From Lishizhenia sp965656535 (GTDB lineage: Bacteria; Bacteroidota; Bacteroidia; Flavobacteriales_D; Crocinitomicaceae), in assembly GCA_965656535.1 (NCBI GenBank), contig CBFHKX010000005.1:1-64000 (forward strand): a stretch of DNA of 64,000 nucleotides, given 5' to 3'. Below, one piece after another: positions 17,340 through 26,041 of this stretch (positions within the stretch are counted from its first letter, which is position 1; each line of letters starts with the position of its first letter). A model generated the notes under the pieces. That model ran no database searches, had not been told where the DNA came from, and saw nothing but the letters and a program-made list of their open reading frames with translations. The translations under genes were made by a program, and so were the position numbers.

Positions 17340-18716
17340 ATGATTAGTGAAGATACAATTTGTGCATTATCCACTGCAAATGGTATGGGTGCTATTGCTG
17401 TAATTAGAGTATCCGGTAAAGATGCACTTGCAATAACTTCTCGCATATTTTCTAAAAATGTAGAAAAAGTAGCTTCACACACTGCGCACTTTGGAACAAT
17501 AAAAAATCAAAATGGACAAATCATAGATGAAGTACTTATAAACGTATTTCAAGGAACAAAGTCGTTTACTGGAGAGCCAACTACAGAAATTGCTTGTCAC
17601 GGTTCTGTGTTTATCCAACAGCAAATTATTCAACTTTTACTAGAAAACGGTTGCAGAATGGCAAACGCTGGTGAATTTTCTATGCGTGCGTTTTTTAATA
17701 AAAAAATGGACCTATCGCAAACGGAAGCCATTGCAGACCTTATCGCATCACAAAGTGCAAAAGCGCACGAGGTTGCCATGAACCAAATGCGCGGAGGTTT
17801 TTCTAATGAATTAAAAGAATTAAGAGAAGAGTTGATCAATTTTGCTTCTTTGGTTGAATTAGAATTGGATTTTGCAGAAGAAGATGTAGAGTTTGCAGAC
17901 AGAACACAACTTTTAGCTTTAGTAAAAAAATGCAAAACTTACGTAAACAAATTAGCCGATAGTTTTAAACTTGGAAATGCCATCAAAAACGGTTTTCCTA
18001 TTGCATTTGTGGGTAGACCAAACGCAGGAAAGTCTACACTTCTGAACGGCTTATTAAACGAAGAACGAGCAATTGTATCTAACATACCAGGAACAACAAG
18101 AGATACCATAGAAGAATTAATAAATATAAATGGTGTTTCTTTTAGGCTAATTGATACTGCTGGAATTAGAGAAGCTTCTGACGAAATTGAACGCATTGGT
18201 ATTGAAAAAACCATGCAAAAAATACAACTTGCCAACACTGTGGTTTATTTGTATGACGCTGTTTTAACTTCTTCTCAAGAAGCCATTTTAGATTTAAAAA
18301 CTATTGGATTAGAGAAAAATATATTAGTACTTGGTACAAAAAATGACTTATTAACACACTCCGGAAATTCTGTAAAACAAGAGATTGAGTCTGAAACCCA
18401 AAAGAAGGTTCTCTTGATTTCTGGACACAGTGAACAAGATCTAAAGGAAGTAAAAGAAGCTATTTACAGCAGCGCAATTGGCGATCAATTTGAAGATCAT
18501 TCTATAATCGTAACCAATGCTAGACATTACGATAACCTCATCAAAGCAGGTGGAGATTTAGAGAAAGCAGAATTTGGGTTAGAATCAAACGTAACCGGAG
18601 ACTTTGTAGCAATGGATATCAGACAAGCGCTTTATCATTTAGGACAGATTACAGGTGAAATTTCTACCGATGACTTGTTAGGTAATATTTTCGCTAATTT
18701 CTGTATTGGGAAGTAA
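17340..18716 (+). CDS. mnmE: tRNA uridine-5-carboxymethylaminomethyl modification GTPase MnmE
   Basis: With MnmG, this GTPase installs the cmnm5 group on the wobble uridine of certain tRNAs. From ATG 17340 the protein is 458 residues, the normal length, starting MISEDTICALSTANGMGAIA (the formyl-THF-binding domain). The G1 loop GRPNAGKST is at residues 225-233, G3 DTAG at 272-275, the NKxD equivalent is TKND, and the protein ends in the invariant FCIGK with the catalytic Cys. The upstream extension from 17217 is hydrophobic and non-homologous, so it was rejected. The 3' end is the probable insertion point of the neighbouring integrase element. Confidence 0.97.
   Translation: MISEDTICALSTANGMGAIAVIRVSGKDALAITSRIFSKNVEKVASHTAHFGTIKNQNGQIIDEVLINVFQGTKSFTGEPTTEIACHGSVFIQQQIIQLLLENGCRMANAGEFSMRAFFNKKMDLSQTEAIADLIASQSAKAHEVAMNQMRGGFSNELKELREELINFASLVELELDFAEEDVEFADRTQLLALVKKCKTYVNKLADSFKLGNAIKNGFPIAFVGRPNAGKSTLLNGLLNEERAIVSNIPGTTRDTIEELININGVSFRLIDTAGIREASDEIERIGIEKTMQKIQLANTVVYLYDAVLTSSQEAILDLKTIGLEKNILVLGTKNDLLTHSGNSVKQEIESETQKKVLLISGHSEQDLKEVKEAIYSSAIGDQFEDHSIIVTNARHYDNLIKAGGDLEKAEFGLESNVTGDFVAMDIRQALYHLGQITGEISTDDLLGNIFANFCIGK
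18699..18716 (+). other. putative integration site (attL core) at the 3' end of mnmE
   Basis: The last 18 bases, TTCTGTATTGGGAAGTAA, encode FCIGK plus stop. The same 18-bp position in trmE/thdF (TTCTGTATTGGTAAGTAA, one base different) is the known attB of Salmonella genomic island 1. A tyrosine recombinase gene follows 174 bp downstream. No second copy was found by reading to 23640, so the site is inferred from position only. Confidence 0.4.
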
Positions 18717-18724
18717 CTATCTCA

Positions 18725-18890
18725 AAACACAACTAAACACAAACACGTAAAACACTCATAAACAAAGTATTTGAAAGAAAAGTACTTACTTACAACAAAC
18801 ACACAATAGCACAAAATTTGTGTTTTATTAAATATTTTTGTGTTACATTTGAGCTAAACACATTTATTAACACACAAAAAAACACAAGTC
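18725..18890. repeat. cluster of AAACACAA / TTGTGTT motifs upstream of the integrase
   Basis: AAACACAA occurs at 18725-18732 and 18735-18742, with further ACACAA or TTGTGTT copies near 18801, 18838 and in the last 20 bp before the start codon. A perfect inverted repeat, CACAAA-A-TTTGTG, lies at 18810-18822. About seven copies fall in 165 bp. The placement between the putative att core and the integrase gene is where arm-type integrase or excisionase sites are expected. Confidence 0.5.
18844..18851 (+). promoter_or_regulatory. candidate -7 promoter element of the integrase gene
   Basis: TACATTTG fits TAnnTTTG, with TTTG at 18817-18820 as a possible -33 box at slightly long spacing. It lies among the ACACAA motifs, so a protein bound there would probably affect integrase transcription. 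Confidence 0.4.
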
Positions 18891-20012
18891 ATGACTGTTA
18901 AAGTGCGCGAACGAAAACCCAAAAACGGGATAAAGGTACTCTACCTAGATATATACAATCCTACTTCTAAAAGTAAAAGGACGACGAAATCGCTAGACTT
19001 GTTTGTTTATGATAAACCAACAAAAACTCAAAGGAAAAGCAATGCAGAGGCAAGAGAAGCTGCCGAAAGAATTCGTGCCAAAACTTTAATTGATAAAGCC
19101 TACGAAAATAATGACCTTTCCGGACTTTCTGAAAAGGATCAATCAGAGGTTAATTTTATTGAATATTTCCGATTAGAGACAGATAAAAGATATGAAAGTC
19201 GAAATAACTTTGGAAATTGGGATAGTGTTTATAAACATCTAAAAGCATTTTGTCCAGCCGATATACCCATTAACCAAGTTGACCCTAAATGGTTAGAGAA
19301 CTTTAAATTCTACTTGAAGAATATAGCCAAAACAAAGAGTCAAAAACAACTCTCCCAAAATACACTACACTCCTACTTTAATAAAGTAAAGGCTTGTTTA
19401 AAAACAGCTTTTCACGAGGAATTGATACTAAAAAACCCAGCAGAACGAGTTCGAGGCTTTAAAGAAGGAGAAACAAAAAGAGAGTTTTTAACTTTTGAAG
19501 AATTGAAAGGTGTAGCAAAAGCAGATTGTGAAATTCCACAGCTAAAAACTGCTTTTATATTCAGTGCATTAACGGGTATGCGTTGGTCAGATATCAACAA
19601 ATTAAAGTGGTCAGAGGTAGAATATTCAGAACAAGATGATCATTGGAGAATTAGATATCAACAAAAGAAAACAAAAGGAATGGAAACTTTACCTATACCA
19701 AAACAAGCAAGAGAGTTACTTGGCGAAAAAGCAGAGCCAACAGAACGTGTTTTTAATGGACTAAGATACAGCGCATGGCATAACCTTAAACTTCAACAAT
19801 GGGTTATGAGAGCAGGTATTTCTAAGACAATTACTTTTCATTGTGCTAGACATACTTATGCTACATTACAATTGACGAATGGAACAGATATCTATACTGT
19901 TTCAAAAATGCTTGGGCACCGCGAACTTAAAACTACTCAAGTGTATGCAAACATAATTGATAAAAAGAAAGTTGAAGCGACCAACGTAATTCCTAAAATA
20001 GAAATCGATTAG
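18891..20012 (+). CDS. tyrosine recombinase / phage-type integrase
   Basis: A 373-residue site-specific recombinase of the Bacteroidota tyrosine-integrase group. An N-terminal arm-binding region (1-90) precedes a SAM-like core-binding domain (about 95-185) and the catalytic domain. Catalytic residues are all present: Arg231 (ALTGMRWSD), a Lys near 260, HxxR at 317-320 (FHCARH), His343 (MLGHRE) and nucleophile Tyr352 (TQVYANI). It therefore looks active. It lies 174 bp downstream of mnmE, and its stop is separated by one base from the ATG of the next gene (TAGTATG), indicating coupling. Confidence 0.93.
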   Translation: MTVKVRERKPKNGIKVLYLDIYNPTSKSKRTTKSLDLFVYDKPTKTQRKSNAEAREAAERIRAKTLIDKAYENNDLSGLSEKDQSEVNFIEYFRLETDKRYESRNNFGNWDSVYKHLKAFCPADIPINQVDPKWLENFKFYLKNIAKTKSQKQLSQNTLHSYFNKVKACLKTAFHEELILKNPAERVRGFKEGETKREFLTFEELKGVAKADCEIPQLKTAFIFSALTGMRWSDINKLKWSEVEYSEQDDHWRIRYQQKKTKGMETLPIPKQARELLGEKAEPTERVFNGLRYSAWHNLKLQQWVMRAGISKTITFHCARHTYATLQLTNGTDIYTVSKMLGHRELKTTQVYANIIDKKKVEATNVIPKIEID

Positions 20013-20013
20013 T

Positions 20014-21075
20014 ATGAGTGAACCAAACGTAACTTTTTACGAAATCAATACCCTAGACATATGGGATTTTGAAAGAGCTTTTTATTTCTCAGATAGAGGT
20101 TCAGGCAAAAGAGTAGAAACTGTTGTAGAAAAACTTGAGAGCTTAATTATAAAGTGCTACAACAATAAAATTTTAGATGCAAATAGTCGACCAATTGACT
20201 CAATTACTGATTTAAAAAAGATTGATTCTGGCGAGCATGGAACAGCATACTATTCGCGTTATGCTAGCAATTGGAATTCAGCGATAAAAGATAGAAACGA
20301 AAGAATAGCAATTAGTATATTTCCATTAAAAGACGGTTTTTACAGTTTACATCAAAATATAAATATTAGCCTGACCGAAGAAAAATTTGATTTTTGGTTC
20401 ATGCTAAAACTGAGTCAATATGACTTTGACTTAAAGTATTTAGAAAATTTTCTGAATTATCAATTGACGCATAATTTCCAAGGAGATACAATTCGTTTTA
20501 TTAAATTTCTTAAAATGATTGTTCTACAATTTGAGCAAGATTACTTGACCACGAGACAAGTATTTTTGATAAACAATTGGATAAAAGAGCACTCTGTTAA
20601 AACTGAATCAGAACAAAATGTGAACTCGAATTATGAACTAATTCACAAAACATTTCTACTAGACCTCGTCAATGATCAACCCGGCATTATTAAAAATCCA
20701 AAGAACAAAGCCACAATGGAGTTGATGGAAGGTTTTCTAAAACTAAAAAAAGAAAGACTACTTTTTGGTGATGTAAACTGGGAGGAGTTTAAGACGATAT
20801 TTCAAAGACAAGCTCTTAAAAGTAAAATAAAATGGGAAGGTAGTATGATTGAACTAAAGTGGTTCGTTCAGCAAATATGTAAACCTGGATTGTGTTCTCA
20901 TCTTGAAAGAGGACTTGAAAAATGGAAGGTTGCTCAAGAATGTTTCTTAGTTAGAGGAAAAAATGGATGGGTAGAAATCAATTCTTACAAACAAATATCC
21001 AATGCCAATGGCTCAAGAAGACGACTTCCAGCTATCGAAAAATTTGGAGAAAAACTCCTTTCCTTGAAAATTTAG
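20014..21075 (+). CDS. unknown protein coupled to the integrase
   Basis: 353 residues, no signal peptide, no membrane segment, charged and soluble-looking. I do not recognise the family. Visible features: a conserved-looking N-terminal segment (YEINTLDIWDFERAFYFSDRG), a central helical region rich in aromatic residues (residues 120-190), and a basic C-terminal segment (KIKWEGSMIELKWFVQQICK, then NANGSRRRLPAIEKFGEKLL). That last segment resembles DNA-proximal tails in Bacteroidota mobile-element proteins. It starts one base after the integrase stop, so it is probably made with the integrase. A role in recombination or element maintenance is an inference from position. Confidence 0.7.
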   Translation: MSEPNVTFYEINTLDIWDFERAFYFSDRGSGKRVETVVEKLESLIIKCYNNKILDANSRPIDSITDLKKIDSGEHGTAYYSRYASNWNSAIKDRNERIAISIFPLKDGFYSLHQNINISLTEEKFDFWFMLKLSQYDFDLKYLENFLNYQLTHNFQGDTIRFIKFLKMIVLQFEQDYLTTRQVFLINNWIKEHSVKTESEQNVNSNYELIHKTFLLDLVNDQPGIIKNPKNKATMELMEGFLKLKKERLLFGDVNWEEFKTIFQRQALKSKIKWEGSMIELKWFVQQICKPGLCSHLERGLEKWKVAQECFLVRGKNGWVEINSYKQISNANGSRRRLPAIEKFGEKLLSLKI

Positions 21076-21207
21076 TACTCTGATAAAATTCGCAATGCTG
21101 TATCGATATATAAAGTTAATGTAGGAATTAAAAACACCGAACTCTGATTGTACTCAGACAGTAAGTCAGAGCACGCTAACAAGCTAATAACATCTCTAAG
21201 TTTGCTC

Positions 21208-21227
21208 TTGTATTGAAAACGATACAA
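21208..21227. promoter_or_regulatory. inverted repeat upstream of the HTH gene (operator candidate)
   Basis: TTGTATTG-AAAA-CGATACAA is an 8-bp inverted repeat (one mismatch) around AAAA, 30 bp before the ATG of the small HTH protein. A second, looser inverted repeat (CTCTGA to TCAGAG) lies around 21140-21170. The position suits autoregulation, but this is not shown. Confidence 0.35.
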
Positions 21228-21256
21228 TATTTATTAACTTATAAAATCGTATAAAA

Positions 21257-21601
21257 ATGATTGATGAAAAAAGACCACTTTACACGCTCACAGTAGGTGA
21301 ATTTAGAGAACTAAACAAAGTTATAGCTTTTGATGTAAGCCATTTAATTCAGCCACCCGTGCCGATCGAAAAGGCAGAAAATGACATCCTCTTTATTGAT
21401 GAAATAACACAGCTAACGGGATACAAAGAATCAACCGTTTACACGAAGGTGTGCAGAAGAGAAATACCAGTCATGTCGTATGGTAGGCCCTTAACTTTTT
21501 CAAAAAAAGAAATCCTAAATTGGATGAAATCTGGTAAACCAACCGTGGCTGAAATGAAGGCTAAAGAATTAATGAACAATTCACAAAACGGCAAGCGATG
21601 A
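21257..21601 (+). CDS. excisionase-like helix-turn-helix protein
   Basis: 114 residues. Residues 45-92 form a MerR/excisionase-type winged HTH (FIDEITQLTGYKESTVYTKV, then REIPVMSYGRPLTFSKKEIL, WMKSGK), the pattern of Bacteroidota HTH_17 'DNA-binding, excisionase family' proteins. The N-terminal 40 residues are a short variable extension, and the C-terminus is basic. Such proteins usually sit beside integrases and control excision or element gene expression. It is separated from the unknown 353-residue protein by 181 bp with its own inverted repeat, so it may be transcribed independently. Confidence 0.82.
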   Translation: MIDEKRPLYTLTVGEFRELNKVIAFDVSHLIQPPVPIEKAENDILFIDEITQLTGYKESTVYTKVCRREIPVMSYGRPLTFSKKEILNWMKSGKPTVAEMKAKELMNNSQNGKR

Positions 21602-21930
21602 AAAATAAAAATACTTTTAATACTACTATCTCGATAATTAAAGAAACAGATATGCTCAAGATACATTTAAACTCAAAATTGACTATTCTTTTACTCGATA
21701 ACTCTACTTAGAGATGTCGACAACTTCTTGAAAAAATAAAAACTCAAAATAACCTTGTAAAACCTACCTCTTTTTAGCAATCTTTTTTACAGTGCAGGAT
21801 ATAGATTGCAACATGACTCTCAAAAAAATACAATTATATTAAATAAAATAAATGTCAAGTATTATGTTTCGTTTACTTGACAAATAGCTAAAATATAACA
21901 GCCTACTTTTCTTATCCGAACCGTTGAACC
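21602..21930. other. AT-rich spacer between HTH gene and repeat array
   Basis: No open frame of credible length and no recognisable RNA gene. It contains a lone ATTGCAACAT motif near 21806 resembling those in the array that follows. Flanking genes converge on this region, so promoters for them are not expected here. Confidence 0.5.
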
Positions 21931-23490
21931 TCAAGTAATAAATAGTTAAGTTGCAAAATGTAAAATACTATATAGTTTTATTTAAATGACCTAACTGTTA
22001 TTCATTAGCGAGTACTTAGTATTTTTCTTACTAAACAAATAGTAAGTTATAATAAACAGAATTGATCTTGCAATTTTTATTAAAATGTATTTTCAAAAGT
22101 ATAAACAATACCTTTTTATAAACTACTAAATACAAAACAATTACTTTCTTTTTTTCATTGTCATCACAAGTTTCAATATAATTGTTGCAAGATAATTTAA
22201 AACATTTATTTTCTGGAAAAGGTATAATGCAACATAGAAAACAAACACAAAAATTCAAAAGGACAATCGCATTATTATGTACAAATAGACAAATAGTTAA
22301 GTTGCAAAATGAATAAAGCCATCCAATCATATTTAAATACATTCATTACTTTGTAATTCGTTTTTTTCTTATTAAACAAATAATCACTTGTACTATTCTA
22401 ATAAACCTAATTGATCTTGCAACTAAGACTTAACATGCAATTCATATTAGAATATATTTCTAAAAGTATTAATGATGCCTTTTTAATAATCGATAAATAA
22501 ATACAAGAACACGCCTACTCTCTTTTTCAAGAATAGTGCAACTAAAAAGTAGCAACGTAATTAATTCTCTTTCTTCATCCTTAAAATAAGCTCATTATTT
22601 TCATAACACTTTTCAATATACATGTTGCAAGACAATTTAAAACATTTGTTTTCTCAAAAAGATATAATGCAACATAAAAACAACAAGAAAATGCAAGATG
22701 GTAATCGCATTATTATGAACAAATAGACAAGTAGTAAGTTGCAAAATGGATGAAGCGATCTAATTGTATTTAAATACATTCATTACTTTGCAATTCGTTT
22801 TTTACTTATTAAACAAATAATCACTTGTACTATTCTAATAAACCAAATTGATCTTGCAATTCTTATTAGAATATACTTTTAAAAGTATAAATGATGCCTT
22901 TTTAGTAATCGATAAATAGATACAAGAACACGCCTACTCCTCTTTTTCAAGAATAGTGCAACTAAAAAGTAGCAACGTAATTAATTCTCTTTCTTCATCC
23001 TCAAAATGAACTCCTTATTTTCATAAGACTTTTCAATATACTTTTTGCAAGACACGAAAAAACATTTACTTTTTGGGAAACATATAATGTCACATAGAGA
23101 TAACACGAAAATGCAAGATGGTAATCGCATTATTATGAACAAATAGAGAAGTAGTAAGTTCCAAAATACAATAAAGCTATCTATAATATTTAAATGAATT
23201 CATTACGTTGTAAATAGTCTTGTTTAATACTAAACAAATAATTATTTGTTCTATTCTAATCACCAGAATAGATCTTGCAATTCTTATTAAAGTATATTTT
23301 TAAAAGTATAAATAATACCTTTTTATAAACTAATAAATACAAGACATAAAAGATCTGTTTTATTGAGAATAAATAAAACTATTGACAAACAAGAAAGTGC
23401 AAAATGGCAATCGCATTATTATGCACAAATAGACAAGTAATAAGTAGCATTATCTAAATTAAACGATTTAATCTTGCAGTAAAAATTAAC
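21931..23490. repeat. degenerate tandem array of 350-440 bp non-coding units
   Basis: Landmarks recur in the same order. GTTGCAAAATG (or a variant) is at 21950, 22301, 22738, 23158 and a remnant near 23444. GATCTTGCAA is at 22064, 22413, 22850 and 23271. AATCGCATTATTATG is at 22265, 22703, 23123 and 23409. Unit lengths from the first landmark are 351, 437, 420 and about 286 bp; the first and last units lack internal blocks. The second and third units share a nearly identical stretch of about 130 bp (around 22490-22620 and 22910-23040). TGCAA occurs about 20 times on the plus strand, and a palindromic ATACTTTTAAAAGTAT-like element recurs. No unit encodes a protein in a shared frame. Confidence 0.8.
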
Positions 23491-23570
23491 TTGCAATATT
23501 GATTCTCGTGCATTTAAAAAAACATACGTAAAAACTAGCTCTATATTCACTAAATAAAAGTTAAAACAAA

Positions 23571-23598
23571 AAAAGAAGAACACGAGTGCTCTTCTTTT
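23571..23598. terminator. intrinsic terminator at the end of the polysaccharide operon
   Basis: Arms AAAAGAAGAACAC (23571-23583) and GTGCTCTTCTTTT (23586-23598) pair with a single mismatch. On the minus strand the hairpin is followed by a T-rich run, 41 bp after the wzc stop. It marks the end of the leftward locus and may also stop rightward transcripts from the repeat array. Confidence 0.8.
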
Positions 23599-23638
23599 AA
23601 AAGAAATAATTTATTTAACTAACAAATGAACAAAACTA

Positions 23639-26041
23639 TTACTTCTTCTTTTTCTTTATTCTTAATCCGAATTTTTTAACTTTTTTCTCTTCTGAGCCAT
23701 AATAAGATGCATTATCCGCACCATAACCATAACCATAACCATAACCGTAGCCGTAACCTCCTCGTCGTTTACTCTCTACTCCGTTTATTAAAACTGCTAG
23801 TTTTGACACTTTTTTCTCTTTAACCAAACTCTCTGGTAAATTTAAATAACGTTTATCAGCCTTATTGGCCTTAGCAATGTAGAGTAAAAGATCCGTGTGT
23901 TGACAAAAATTTAAAGTGTCTGATACTAATCCAGCTGGTGCAGAATCGATTATGACATAATCAAATTTTTCTCGCAATTGGTTTATTAAAAATTCTAACC
24001 TTGGTCTTAGTAAAAGTTCAGCAGGGTTTGGAGGAATTAAACCACTAATAATATAAGTCAACATTGGATTATCTTCAACTGGGATAAGAATATCATCAAT
24101 TATCATTTCTTCATCGATTATATAATTTGAAACTCCCTTATTATTATTATTTAGATTTAAGTACTTGATAAATTTTGGAGCTCGTAAATCAAGACCGACC
24201 AAAACGGTCTTTTTACCTGTATGAGATAAAGCATGCGCAAGATTAATTGATGTAAATGTTTTACCCTCACCAGCAACTGTTGATGTAACAGCAATTACTT
24301 TACCTACGTTCTTATCCTCTAAAAGAAAATTTATATTCGTTCTTACCGCTCGAAATGCTTCAGAAATTATATTTCGAGACGCTTTCGTAACTACAATTTG
24401 ATTTTCCGTTTCATAAAAAGGTACTTCTCCGATTCCTTGCAAATCAAAACCTTCTAAATCTTTTAAACCATGAATTTTGTTATCTAGTAAGTTCTTGACA
24501 TAAATAGTCCCAAACGGAATTAAAAGCCCCATTAAAATTGAAAGTCCATAATATATTTTTGGCTTAGGCGAAACCGGTTGCTTGTTGCAATAAGCCCAGT
24601 CAATCACCTTTGTATTTTCAACTGTTGCAGCCAAGCGAATTTGATTCTCTTCTCTTTTCTCCATTAGGTAAAGAAATAACCCTTCTTTAATCTGCTGCTG
24701 TCTTTGAATGTCTCTAAACTCCCTTTCATATTGAGGAACCTTAGATAGCTTTGATTTATATAAATCTTGTGTTTCTTCTAGCTTATTCATCTCAAGCAAT
24801 AGAGCTTCTTTATTGTTCTTTAAACTGCTCAGTAAGCTCTTTTTTAAACTAGATAACTGAGACTCCATATTAGCGACAACTGGATTCAATTTACTTGAAT
24901 TTTCTAAAAGCCTGTTTTTATCTAACATAAGTTTATTGTACTGCAAAGTCATCGCTCCTATAGTCGCATCCTCAAAGCCTAAATTTGAAGGCAGCAGTTC
25001 TTTATTTCCTTTACTGTTTTTCAATAAATCTAGCATATAAACACTTAAAGATAATTGAATATTTACCTTTGAGAGTGCTTGTTCTACACCTTCTTCTTTC
25101 AGCATAAATTGAGAAGCGTTTGTCATTACATCTACCAACTTATACTTTGTTTTATAGGCTTCGCTCTCATTTTCTACTGTGGATAATTCTTCCTGTATAA
25201 ATTTTATTCTGTCGTTAATAAACTCACTTGTATTTGTAGCTACCTTATTTTTATCTTCAATTGCATCTTTTTGATGCTGACGTATAAGTTCATCGATAAT
25301 CTGATTATTCTCTTTGTAATTAGGTCCGGTTAAACTCAATGAAAGAACATTTCCATCTTTAGCAGTGGTCTCAATATTTATTTTTTGCTTAATTGAGCTT
25401 ACCATGTTCTCTAATTTTATTAAAGAAAATGCTACACTTCTACCCTCCCAACTTGATGAGAAATTACCTGTTTTCAGAACCACAATAACACCTATATTCG
25501 TTGATATACTGTCACCGAATTTTACTGTTTGAATTTTATCTTCTTCAATCAAATTAAAGTTCTCACTATTCAAAATTTCAATATCAAAACTTAGCTCTTT
25601 TTCATATAAACTAGAATCTGGTTGGTTAAAAGAAACGATTACCGGACAATCTTCAATAACCACAGGCCTTTTTATTCCAGAATTATCACCCACTCCATAA
25701 TAAGCCTTATTTAAATCAAGCACTTTTACAACTTCTGTTATCAAGCTTCGCGATTTAAGAATATCTATTTCACTATCAATCTCAGAAGAACCACCTAACA
25801 GTCCCATATCTTTGAAAATAGATAGTTCACTACTTGAAACGCTATTATCCTCATCAGTTACTAAAATGGTTGCAGATGATGTATAAGTTGGAATACTGTA
25901 TCTTAAAAGTCCGTAACCAACAAGCGTACATAAAATGATAGATAAGAGAAAAAATTTCCAATACCTAAGGTATTTGAATAGTATTTCTCTAACGTTTATT
26001 GACGGCTCGTCGTCTATATTGAAATCGTTAAAACTTTCCAT
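23639..26041 (-). CDS. wzc: polysaccharide co-polymerase / tyrosine autokinase (Wzc-like)
   Basis: An 800-residue inner-membrane protein controlling polymer length and export. Domains: Wzz-type N-terminus with a membrane segment near residues 30-50; long periplasmic coiled-coil (about 270-470, including VPQYEREFRDIQRQQQIKEG); second membrane segment near 510; and a cytoplasmic BY-kinase domain with Walker A variant STVAGEGKT near 595, Walker A' VGLDLRAP and Walker B DYVIIDSAP. The C-terminal tail has six Tyr-Gly dipeptides followed by SYYGSEE and a basic end: the tyrosine cluster that is autophosphorylated in this family. Its start overlaps the wza stop by one base. Confidence 0.94.
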   Translation of the reverse strand: MESFNDFNIDDEPSINVREILFKYLRYWKFFLLSIILCTLVGYGLLRYSIPTYTSSATILVTDEDNSVSSSELSIFKDMGLLGGSSEIDSEIDILKSRSLITEVVKVLDLNKAYYGVGDNSGIKRPVVIEDCPVIVSFNQPDSSLYEKELSFDIEILNSENFNLIEEDKIQTVKFGDSISTNIGVIVVLKTGNFSSSWEGRSVAFSLIKLENMVSSIKQKINIETTAKDGNVLSLSLTGPNYKENNQIIDELIRQHQKDAIEDKNKVATNTSEFINDRIKFIQEELSTVENESEAYKTKYKLVDVMTNASQFMLKEEGVEQALSKVNIQLSLSVYMLDLLKNSKGNKELLPSNLGFEDATIGAMTLQYNKLMLDKNRLLENSSKLNPVVANMESQLSSLKKSLLSSLKNNKEALLLEMNKLEETQDLYKSKLSKVPQYEREFRDIQRQQQIKEGLFLYLMEKREENQIRLAATVENTKVIDWAYCNKQPVSPKPKIYYGLSILMGLLIPFGTIYVKNLLDNKIHGLKDLEGFDLQGIGEVPFYETENQIVVTKASRNIISEAFRAVRTNINFLLEDKNVGKVIAVTSTVAGEGKTFTSINLAHALSHTGKKTVLVGLDLRAPKFIKYLNLNNNNKGVSNYIIDEEMIIDDILIPVEDNPMLTYIISGLIPPNPAELLLRPRLEFLINQLREKFDYVIIDSAPAGLVSDTLNFCQHTDLLLYIAKANKADKRYLNLPESLVKEKKVSKLAVLINGVESKRRGGYGYGYGYGYGYGADNASYYGSEEKKVKKFGLRIKKKKK

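Larger units (their letters stand above)
18700..21601 (+). mobile_element. integrative element module: integrase, unknown protein, excisionase-like HTH
   Basis: Between mnmE and the repeat array are three rightward genes of accessory type: a tyrosine recombinase, an unknown protein coupled to it, and a small HTH protein of excisionase type. The left boundary is set at the mnmE 3' end. The right boundary is unknown; it could be within the repeat array, at the terminator near 23598, or beyond the window. No conjugation, replication or cargo genes are seen in this stretch, so it is either a very small element, a remnant, or one end of a larger island. Confidence 0.5.

Noticed and set aside
22031..22342. 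103-codon minus-strand frame in the repeat array
   Set aside because: Rich in Cys/Phe/Lys from AT-rich DNA and not preserved in the neighbouring units, so not a repeated gene.
21931..23490. CRISPR array
   Set aside because: Units are 350-440 bp and degenerate throughout, without short identical repeats and unique spacers, and no cas gene is present.
18717..23640. Second copy of the mnmE 3' end (attR)
   Set aside because: Read through for TTCTGTATTGGGAAGTAA and shorter parts; only weak chance matches such as TTTTTGGGAAACAT near 23069 were seen.
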